Shown here: in pieces, positions 45,384 through 51,410 of the stretch
Numbering within the stretch: position 1 is the first letter of the stretch
How the letters are laid out: each line of letters begins with the position of its first letter
DNA from: an uncultured Lachnospiraceae bacterium
Lineage (GTDB): Bacteria; Bacillota; Clostridia; Lachnospirales; Lachnospiraceae
Assembly (NCBI GenBank): GCA_947175035.1
Contig: CAMWLG010000017.1
Location: 1 to 51,410, forward strand
Direction: 5' to 3'
Length of the DNA: 51,410 nucleotides
Program-made: the position numbers and the translations under genes
The notes under the pieces: generated by a model
What the model was told of the DNA's origin: nothing
The model's input: only the letters and a program-made list of their open reading frames with translations
Databases searched by the model: none

Positions 45384-45417
45384 GGTCATTCCCTGTCTAG
45401 GCGGGGGTGACCTTTTT
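45384..45417 (+). terminator. Terminator after csrA
   Basis: A 10-bp stem (45384-45393 with 45403-45412, two G-U pairs) and a T-run (45413-45417). It ends the flgM-csrA transcript before the glycosyltransferase gene. Confidence 0.75.
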
Positions 45418-45482
45418 GTACACAGAGCCGCATATATTCCCTATTCGATTTGGATAAGGCTGGTTTTAGGAGAGAATAAAAA

Positions 45483-47384
45483 ATGGAAAAAAGAGTTATA
45501 CAACAATTGACGATTTTTTTTATGGATTCTGAAGAATTTGAGGATGCAAGTCTCAAAAACCGTTGCCTTAAACAATCGGAGACAACGTACCTCGCTTATG
45601 TGAGAAAAGAGATGATGGAGGATGATGAAATACTTTCGCTGCTTCTTCGTAAGACACAAAAAAACCATGATGATATTATGGTGTTTTGCATGGGGGTCGA
45701 GGGGGCTGTCTTAGACTACGCCGGGATATTTGAACTGTTATCCGTTCCGATAGGTGGAATCATATTTCCTAAAACACTGGTCAAAGCAACAGGGGCGTTT
45801 AATGAAAAGCTTCTTGTACATACTAATTTAGAACTTATGTGTCGTCTTGTAAAGGAAACAGATGCCTGCGAAGTGATGGAACTTGCAGAGAACATAGATT
45901 ATTTGATGGATGAGGGGGAGTGGATATTTTCTTGTGCCTACATAATCCGCCGACATATGGAGAACTTACACAAGTTGGGGCTCATGGAGAAGATTTTTAC
46001 CTATTTTAGTGCGGAAATGCAGGCAGAAGGTGTTTTCCTCCAATTTCAACAGCAATTGGATTGGTTTTTGTCAAACGAAAACGAATATGAAAAAATTGCG
46101 AGACTGACAGCGCCGTTTATCGTTCTGCGGAAGCAAGACACTTGTGGTGATGTCTTGAAGCAATTTATAGAAGAGCTGTCAGATAGTCTGATTGATTGCG
46201 GACAAGCCGTTATAGAGGTGGATACTCAACATGCACAGATGGGGGAGTTTAGGAATTCAATTTGTAAGGGAATTATAGGATTTCAGGAGCCCTCACTAGG
46301 GAGTGCATTGTTCAGAAATATACATGGACCAAAATTCCAATTCTGGTTTGATGATCCACTGGACAACCAAGATATGTTGTGTGACTTGCCGGAGAATTAT
46401 TACATTTTGTGTCAGAATGCTGATTGCGTGGAATCAGTTCGTAATCATTATCACATAAGAAATGTGATACAATTGCTTCCAAGAGGGCGGGCAGAGCAAC
46501 TCATAGCGTTAGCTGAAGAGGAAGAAGCCTCTTTAAAGATTTTTGTGGCAACACATGTCAAGTTCACCCCACCTCAAAATCCAATTTATGTGCCGCTTCA
46601 TGTGGGGCGGAGTGGCAAAACGGATTTGGGATATCTGGGTGATAACACGGGGAATCATATTTCGGATCTGAACTTTCTGTATGGAGAGTTGACGGGGCTT
46701 TTTTGGATATGGCAGAATGTTGATTATTTAGATTATGTCGGTCTGTGCCATTATCGCAGGTATTTTATTAACACAGCCACAAAACGTGAAATGCAGAAAT
46801 GGGAGTACCTTGAACTGCTGGAGAGGTGCGATGCCATTGTCCCGCGCCACGAAACATGTGAAGAAAGCTATTATTGCTATTTTTGTAACATACATGGCAG
46901 CCACAACCTGGATGTGCTGGGGCGCGCGTTAAAACGTGTTTATCCTGAATATGGAGATGCCTTTGATCAAGCCATGCAGGGGAATATATATTATTGGGGT
47001 AATTTGCTGGTGGCTGGTATGGATATTGTGAAGTCATATTCAGAGTGGCTTTTTACCATTTTTGCGGAAGTTTCAGATGAAATTGATGTAGAGGGTTATG
47101 ATGATTACCATAGACGAGTGTATGGCTTTTTGTCGGAACAAATGTTTTACGTATACGCATTGGCTAATCATCTGACTTTGCATGAGGCAGCAGTGGGATT
47201 ATCCGGGGAAAAGGCGGAGACAAGGGAGCTGAGGGAGCTGCTGAAACAACTTATGGCGGAGGACAAACAACCAGAGGCACGTGAGTTATTAATAGATCAA
47301 TTGAAGTCCCGGCCGGATCTTCTTTTGCCATTATCAGATGTCACAGGTGAGTTAAAGGACATATATGAACAATTGATAAGGTGA
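45483..47384 (+). CDS. Composite glycosyltransferase with C-terminal DUF4422 domain
   Basis: A 633-aa soluble protein. The C-terminal part (about 355-570) is a DUF4422 domain: VATHVKFTPP, then HVGRSGKTDLGYLGDNTGNH, then YDYVGLCHYRRYF-like sequence (DYLDYVGLCHYRRYF). The middle (about 230-350: SICKGIIGFQEPSL, FQFWFDDPLDNQ, NYYILCQNADCVE) resembles the N-terminal half of CgeB/DUF3880-type glycosyltransferases. The first 230 residues include PKTLVKATGAFNEKLLVHTN, recalling the end of a GT2 domain. It sits alone between the csrA terminator and the flaG promoter, so flagellin or filament glycosylation is a reasonable but unproven role. It is more AT-rich than its neighbours. Confidence 0.75.
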   Translation: MEKRVIQQLTIFFMDSEEFEDASLKNRCLKQSETTYLAYVRKEMMEDDEILSLLLRKTQKNHDDIMVFCMGVEGAVLDYAGIFELLSVPIGGIIFPKTLVKATGAFNEKLLVHTNLELMCRLVKETDACEVMELAENIDYLMDEGEWIFSCAYIIRRHMENLHKLGLMEKIFTYFSAEMQAEGVFLQFQQQLDWFLSNENEYEKIARLTAPFIVLRKQDTCGDVLKQFIEELSDSLIDCGQAVIEVDTQHAQMGEFRNSICKGIIGFQEPSLGSALFRNIHGPKFQFWFDDPLDNQDMLCDLPENYYILCQNADCVESVRNHYHIRNVIQLLPRGRAEQLIALAEEEEASLKIFVATHVKFTPPQNPIYVPLHVGRSGKTDLGYLGDNTGNHISDLNFLYGELTGLFWIWQNVDYLDYVGLCHYRRYFINTATKREMQKWEYLELLERCDAIVPRHETCEESYYCYFCNIHGSHNLDVLGRALKRVYPEYGDAFDQAMQGNIYYWGNLLVAGMDIVKSYSEWLFTIFAEVSDEIDVEGYDDYHRRVYGFLSEQMFYVYALANHLTLHEAAVGLSGEKAETRELRELLKQLMAEDKQPEARELLIDQLKSRPDLLLPLSDVTGELKDIYEQLIR

Positions 47385-47423
47385 ATCATAGAACCAAAAT
47401 TGATAAATAATTAAAAAACCTCT

Positions 47424-47450
47424 TAACTTTTGGAATATAAAAACCGATAA
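47424..47450 (+). promoter_or_regulatory. Probable sigma-D promoter of flaG-fliD-fliS
   Basis: TAAC (47424-47427), a 15-bp spacer and ACCGATAA (47443-47450), two to three bases from consensus. It is 74 bp before the flaG ATG. Confidence 0.55.
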
Positions 47451-47524
47451 AGGTAATAGAAACTAGATTTTATCTTATTTGTGTTGATGGAAGACACAAT
47501 CAAATTCACATGGAGGTGACAAAA

Positions 47525-47956
47525 ATGGCAGTAGAACCATTAGGAAGTGTAATGACAATGCAGATGCAGACAGCACCTGCGCCTAAGCCTGTTGCCAAGC
47601 CAGCAGAGAAAGTGGAGACCAGCGCTGAGTCTGGAGCACAGGTGGTGGAGAGGGTGGATAAATCCACCAATGTAGTAGAGAATGTTCAAAACAAGGGACA
47701 GGGAAACAATTCGCCTGAACAGAAGCAGGAACAGAAGAGTTCTGAACAGATCCGCAAGACGATTGAAAATCTGAACAAGCGGATGATGAACTCAGAGGCG
47801 ATTTTTGGTATTCACGAGGATACCAACCGGGTGACCATTAAGATTGTGGATAAGGATACCAAGGAGGTTATCAAAGAGCTTCCTCCGGAGAAAACCTTGG
47901 ATATGATCGCTAAGGCATGGGAGCTTGCGGGTATTTTGGTGGATGAAAAAAGATAA
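47525..47956 (+). CDS. flaG: Flagellar protein FlaG
   Basis: A 143-aa protein; in other bacteria FlaG influences filament length. The N-terminal half is a disordered Gln/Glu/Pro-rich linker; the conserved C-terminal domain starts at about residue 75 with IENLNKRMMNSEAIFGIHED and contains VTIKIVDKDTKEVIKELPPE, the FlaG hallmark. ATG 47525 (GGAGGTGA five bases before) is used rather than the longer ORF start. It is followed by fliD as usual. Confidence 0.92.
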   Translation: MAVEPLGSVMTMQMQTAPAPKPVAKPAEKVETSAESGAQVVERVDKSTNVVENVQNKGQGNNSPEQKQEQKSSEQIRKTIENLNKRMMNSEAIFGIHEDTNRVTIKIVDKDTKEVIKELPPEKTLDMIAKAWELAGILVDEKR

Positions 47957-47980
47957 CCAGAAGGGATAGGAGGAATTGCT

Positions 47981-50107
47981 ATGGCAATGCGTTTATCGGG
48001 CTTAATGTCCGGCATGGATACAGAAAGCCTTATACAGCAGCTTGTTGAGGCTAAAAGCACGAAGCTTAACAAAACAAAAAAGGCACAGATCAAGGCTAAT
48101 TGGAAGCAGGATGCCTGGAAGGAACTGAATACCAAGCTCAAGAACCTGCAGTCCAAATATCTTAGCAATATGCGTTTTTCTGAAGCTTATAGTAAGAAGG
48201 TCACTAAGGTTTCAAACGATAGCATAGCCAGTGTGATCACTGGCGACAAAGCGGTGGACGGTGTTCAGAACCTGCAGGTGAAGCAGTTGGCGAAGAGAGG
48301 ATATCTCACTGGTGCCGAGTTGAGGAAAACAGCTAACGGACAGAGCGTGAAAGGTGATTACACCGCCCTGACGAAGCTGAGTGAGCTGGATCCCAGTCTG
48401 ACTGGAGAGGGAACCTTTAGTGTGAAGACTGCCAGTGGCAGCGTAGACATCAAGGTAAATGGAGATACCACCATTTCAGACGTGCTCAGCAAGTTCCAAG
48501 AGGCTGGGTTGAATGCGGCTTTTGACACCGGTAACCAGAGATTTTTCCTGAGTTCGAAGGAGTCAGGTGTGAGCAATGATTTTAGCATCACAGCTTCCGA
48601 TGCGACGGGTGCGGCTGCAATGTCTGCTTTGGGCATACAGGTTGGACTCAGTCAGGACACAGCGTCTTTGAAACAATACCAAGAGTATGCAGGATATTAT
48701 GTGGCGGGCGACAAGGATAAGACCTTGGATAACATGAAGACTCTGATTGACAGTACTGTGGAGTCCAGAACCAACGCTTATTTGAAACAGTACAAATCTT
48801 ATCAGTCGAGCTTGAAGACTGCGACGGACAAGAGACAGGAGATTCTGGATAAATATAAGGATGATCCGGATCCCCTCGCCTCCGCTGCCAGCTATGAGGA
48901 GCAGATTAAGACCCTTAAAGAAGGCAAGGAAAAGGATGATGCACTTCTGACAGAGGATGAGAAGAAGGTTATTGACGAGAAGATTGCTGCCCTGACCGAG
49001 AGAAAGAAAGACGCGGAGACGCTGGAAACACAGGAAAAGACGATTGAAACGTTGAATGCCAAGATTGACGAGGTGGATGATTACATTGATGTTACCCCTC
49101 AGACAGTAGACGGCGAGACTACTTACACTGCGGTGGCTGGCGAGAAGCTGACCAAGGAAGTTGAGAACAGCTTTTATGACAAGGCAGCTTATGCTAACGA
49201 TGTGATTACCAATTACAATACCGCACCGGCTGCGGAGGGCACTAACGATAACGTTGCCACTAAGATTTCCGGGCAGGATGCTGTTATCATGCTGAATGGG
49301 GCGAAGTTTACCAACAGTACTAATGTGTTTGATATTAACGGACTTACCATTACTGCTCTGAGTGACGCGAAACCTGACGAGACGGTTACCGTCACCACCC
49401 AGAACGACACTGACGGCATTTATGACATGATTAAGAACTTCATCAAAGAGTATAATTCCGTCATCAACGAGATGGATAAACTCTATAACGCAAGTTCCTC
49501 CAAAGGTTATGAACCCCTTCTAAGCGAGGAGAAGGAAGCGATGTCGGATACTGAGGTGGAGGAGTACGAGAAGAAGATCAAGGAGTCCCTGCTTCGGAAT
49601 GACAGTAATCTGTCATCCATCAGCACGGCGCTGAAGACTATCATGGTAGAAGGCGTTGTGGTCAATGGAAAGAAGATGTATCTCAGTGATTTTGGTATCA
49701 ACACGCTTGGATTCTTTAACGCTGCGGACAATGAGAAGAATGCGTATCATATTGACGGAGATGCGGACGATGCGAACACCTCCGGCAATGCTGACAAGCT
49801 GAAGGGCATGATTTCGAGTGACCCGGATACCGTAATCAAATTCTTCAAGGGATTGACAGCTAGTCTGTACAGTAAGATGAGTGATATGTCAAAGTCCGTA
49901 AAAGATTATAGAAGTTTTGGAAGCTTTTATGACGACAAGAAGATGCAGTCCGATTACGATAGCTATACTTCCAAGATCAAGGATTTGGAGGATAAGCTGA
50001 ACGACTATGAGGATAAGTGGTACAGCAAATTTGCCAAGATGGAGACAGCTATGGCCAAGATGCAGCGCAATGCAAATGCAATATCGGGTCTGTTAGGAGG
50101 TTCATAA
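47981..50107 (+). CDS. fliD: Flagellar filament cap protein FliD
   Basis: A 708-aa capping protein that helps flagellin fold at the filament tip. The N-terminus RLSGLMSGMDTESLIQQLVE and the C-terminal coiled coil (KMQSDYDSYTSKIKDLEDKL, then AMAKMQRNANAISGLLGGS) are canonical FliD. It is larger than the usual roughly 450-500 aa because of a Lys/Glu-rich coiled-coil insertion at about residues 255-370. A heptad-like 'FFKGLTASLYSKM' segment precedes the end, as in other FliD. AGGAGG lies seven bases before the ATG. Confidence 0.93.
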   Translation: MAMRLSGLMSGMDTESLIQQLVEAKSTKLNKTKKAQIKANWKQDAWKELNTKLKNLQSKYLSNMRFSEAYSKKVTKVSNDSIASVITGDKAVDGVQNLQVKQLAKRGYLTGAELRKTANGQSVKGDYTALTKLSELDPSLTGEGTFSVKTASGSVDIKVNGDTTISDVLSKFQEAGLNAAFDTGNQRFFLSSKESGVSNDFSITASDATGAAAMSALGIQVGLSQDTASLKQYQEYAGYYVAGDKDKTLDNMKTLIDSTVESRTNAYLKQYKSYQSSLKTATDKRQEILDKYKDDPDPLASAASYEEQIKTLKEGKEKDDALLTEDEKKVIDEKIAALTERKKDAETLETQEKTIETLNAKIDEVDDYIDVTPQTVDGETTYTAVAGEKLTKEVENSFYDKAAYANDVITNYNTAPAAEGTNDNVATKISGQDAVIMLNGAKFTNSTNVFDINGLTITALSDAKPDETVTVTTQNDTDGIYDMIKNFIKEYNSVINEMDKLYNASSSKGYEPLLSEEKEAMSDTEVEEYEKKIKESLLRNDSNLSSISTALKTIMVEGVVVNGKKMYLSDFGINTLGFFNAADNEKNAYHIDGDADDANTSGNADKLKGMISSDPDTVIKFFKGLTASLYSKMSDMSKSVKDYRSFGSFYDDKKMQSDYDSYTSKIKDLEDKLNDYEDKWYSKFAKMETAMAKMQRNANAISGLLGGS

Positions 50108-50108
50108 G

Positions 50109-50495
50109 ATGGCGATGCCAAATGCTTTTGCCGAGTATCAGAATAGTAAAATAATGACGGCGAGTCCTGCGGAACTCACATTGATGTTATATGAGGGTGC
50201 TATCAGATTTTGCAATGTAGCGATTACTGCCATTGAGCAGAACGACGTTACCAAGGCCCATACCAATATTATCAAAGTGCAGCGTATTATTGACTATCTG
50301 CGTCAGACATTGGATATGAAATATGCGGTGGCGCAGGAATTTGAGAAGATTTATTCCTATCTGTCCGGTCGTTTGATTGAGGCAAACGTGAAGAAGGATA
50401 AGGAGATTCTGGAGGAGGTCAATATGCATTTGCGTTCCGTGCGCGATAACTGGAAAGAGGTTATGCGTGTCAACAGGGAGAAAGGGAACAATTGA
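50109..50495 (+). CDS. fliS: Flagellin-specific chaperone FliS
   Basis: A 128-aa helical chaperone that keeps flagellin unpolymerised in the cytoplasm. Signature stretches NAFAEYQNSKIMTASPAELT and LMLYEGAIRFCNVAI are intact, as is the C-terminal RSVRDNWKEVM. The Shine-Dalgarno lies in the fliD 3' end (TTAGGAGG), and the gap to fliD is one base. It overlaps the next gene by one base. Confidence 0.95.
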   Translation: MAMPNAFAEYQNSKIMTASPAELTLMLYEGAIRFCNVAITAIEQNDVTKAHTNIIKVQRIIDYLRQTLDMKYAVAQEFEKIYSYLSGRLIEANVKKDKEILEEVNMHLRSVRDNWKEVMRVNREKGNN

Positions 50496-50968
50496 TGGAG
50501 AGTCAATTAGATATTTTGTCCGAGAGTCTGGATAAGAAGCTATCCGTTCTGCAGGAGATTCAGGAGTATAATGAGCGACAGGCGCAGGACTTTGCAGAAG
50601 GGCGCGCCAATTTGGACAGCTTTGACGAATCGGTGGAGGCGAAAGACCGCTTGATAGAGAAGATATCCAAGCTGGATGAGGGCTTTGAGCTTCTCTATGA
50701 AAAACTGGCGGAGGAACTGAAGGATCACCGTGAGCGCTATGCCCCGCAGATTAAGACACTTCAGGAGAAAATCTCAAAGGTGACGGAGATGAGTGTGTCG
50801 ATTCAAGCCCAGGAGGCTCGCAACAAGAAGCTGGTGGAGGCGTATTTTGCCGATGCCAGACGCGGGCTGAACCAGAACCGCAAGAATTCCAAGGCCGCAT
50901 ATGATTACTATAAGAGCATGAGCGGCACGACGGGTCAGCAAAGTCATTTTATGGACAGCAAGCAATAA
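50495..50968 (+). CDS. FliT-like flagellar export chaperone
   Basis: A 157-aa helical, highly charged protein in the fliT position after fliS. It has the coiled-coil layout of FliT/FlgN-type chaperones (VLQEIQEYNERQAQDFAEGR, ISKLDEGFELLYEKL) and a C-terminal basic tail. ATG 50495 shares its A with the fliS stop (TGATG) and has AAAGGG upstream; a TTG at 50492 is an alternative. The FliT identity is from position and fold; sequence similarity is weak by eye. Confidence 0.7.
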   Translation: MESQLDILSESLDKKLSVLQEIQEYNERQAQDFAEGRANLDSFDESVEAKDRLIEKISKLDEGFELLYEKLAEELKDHRERYAPQIKTLQEKISKVTEMSVSIQAQEARNKKLVEAYFADARRGLNQNRKNSKAAYDYYKSMSGTTGQQSHFMDSKQ

Positions 50969-51008
50969 AAAGAGGCAAAAGAAAATTAAAAATTTTTAGA
51001 AATACCAC

Positions 51009-51035
51009 TAAAGTAATTCCAAATCTCTCCGATAT
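51009..51035 (+). promoter_or_regulatory. Sigma-D (sigma-28) promoter of flagellin
   Basis: TAAA (51009-51012), a 15-bp spacer and TCCGATAT (51028-51035), one base from consensus. The transcript would have a leader of about 180 nt. Confidence 0.88.
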
Positions 51036-51183
51036 AATTAACAAGTAAAGCTAATGAACATTCAAGTTCAGGCTTTCTTCTAAATGTAATCGGATTCCAT
51101 CCGCACAATGGAGGAAGGTTACAGTAACCACTACCGGGAAGCTGGAAAGTGCGAGCCGGAAGAACGGTAGACAAAAATAATCA

Positions 51184-51216
51184 GCCTCAAGGAAGAGGCG
51201 TAAAATTCAAGGAGGA
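51184..51216 (+). promoter_or_regulatory. CsrA-binding sites in the flagellin leader
   Basis: Hairpin GCCTC (51184-51188) / GAGGC (51195-51199) displays AAGGAA in a 6-nt loop, the ideal CsrA target. A second GGA set lies in the Shine-Dalgarno AAGGAGGA (51209-51216). Several more GGA triplets occur upstream in the leader. This mirrors the two-site arrangement known for Bacillus hag. Confidence 0.65.
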
Positions 51217-51223
51217 ATATATT

Positions 51224-51410
51224 ATGATCGTAAAACACAACCTTACAGCAATGAACTCTAACAGAATGCTTGGTCTGACCACTTCAACACAGGCTAAGTC
51301 CACCGAGAAACTGTCTTCTGGTTACAAGGTAAACCGTGCAGCAGATGATGCATCTGGTCTGGCTATTTCCGAGAAGATGAGACGTCAGGTTCGCGGCCTG
51401 ACCCAGGCTT
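51224..51410 (+). CDS. fliC: Flagellin, N-terminal fragment
   Basis: The first 62 codons of the main filament protein, cut by the window end. [17 protein letters not shown] and [20 protein letters not shown] are the conserved D0/D1 start of flagellin, including the [16 protein letters not shown] signature. ATG 51224 follows AAGGAGG by eight bases. It has its own sigma-D promoter and CsrA-type leader, and lies after fliS and its chaperone neighbour. Confidence 0.96.
   Translation, partial: MIVKHNLTAMNSNRMLGLTTSTQAKSTEKLSSGYKVNRAADDASGLAISEKMRRQVRGLTQA

Noticed and set aside
1..51410. CRISPR arrays, tRNA/rRNA genes, prophage or insertion sequences
   Set aside because: No regularly spaced repeats, no tRNA cloverleaf ending, and no integrase or transposase of recognised type apart from the Rpn-like gene were seen.

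Overview
The window reads as a chromosome segment of a motile, anaerobic, low-to-mid GC Gram-positive bacterium of the class Clostridia, most likely a Lachnospiraceae member (Roseburia/Butyrivibrio-like). The evidence is the flgM-flgN-flgK-flgL-fliW-csrA-flaG-fliD-fliS-fliC order, sigma-D (sigma-28) type promoters, a T-box leader, AspRS plus GatCAB, LL-diaminopimelate aminotransferase (dapL), an H+/Na+ pumping pyrophosphatase, glnA followed by an ANTAR regulator, and an [FeFe]-hydrogenase-like sensor. No CRISPR array, rRNA, tRNA, complete insertion sequence or prophage was recognised.

Layout. 1-1.9 kb: tail of a BMP/PnrA-type binding lipoprotein coupled to a chemoreceptor whose natural start carries an in-frame stop. 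2.0-8.4 kb: alpha/beta hydrolase, nucleotidyltransferase, response regulator, histidine kinase and a two-permease/one-ATPase ABC exporter. 8.4-11.1 kb (minus strand): acyltransferase, a HEPN-like tail-anchored protein, and an Rpn-type nuclease with a fragment of a second copy. 11.5-16.7 kb (minus strand): a signalling block with a hybrid histidine kinase, an EAL phosphodiesterase, and a soluble ferredoxin/H-cluster/MCP fusion that probably shares an operon with the EAL gene. 16.9-20.8 kb: lipoprotein, recQ, tRNA-dihydrouridine synthase. 20.9-26.3 kb: T-box leader with aspS-gatC-gatA-gatB, which together make Asp-tRNA and, by transamidation, Asn-/Gln-tRNA. 26.3-33.3 kb: an FMN-binding-like membrane protein, glnA, ANTAR regulator, dapF, dapL and hppA. 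33.4-38.1 kb: three glycosyltransferase-type genes, with a 213-nt long inverted repeat between two of them. 38.2 kb to the end: the late flagellar locus.

The flagellar locus is a coherent late-gene module. FlgM (anti-sigma-D), FlgN (chaperone), two FlgK paralogues and FlgL (hook-filament junction) are followed by the FliW/CsrA switch, a composite DUF4422 glycosyltransferase, FlaG, FliD, FliS, a FliT-like chaperone and flagellin. Sigma-D promoters precede flgM and fliC, and a weaker one precedes flaG. The fliC leader has a GGA-loop hairpin and a GGA-containing Shine-Dalgarno, as expected for CsrA repression relieved by FliW.

The strongest candidate for an under-described system is the EAL plus H-cluster/MCP gene pair. 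A cytosolic, probably H2- or redox-sensing chemoreceptor is genetically linked to c-di-GMP degradation in a flagellated host. All functional statements come from reading motifs by eye; no database search was run.
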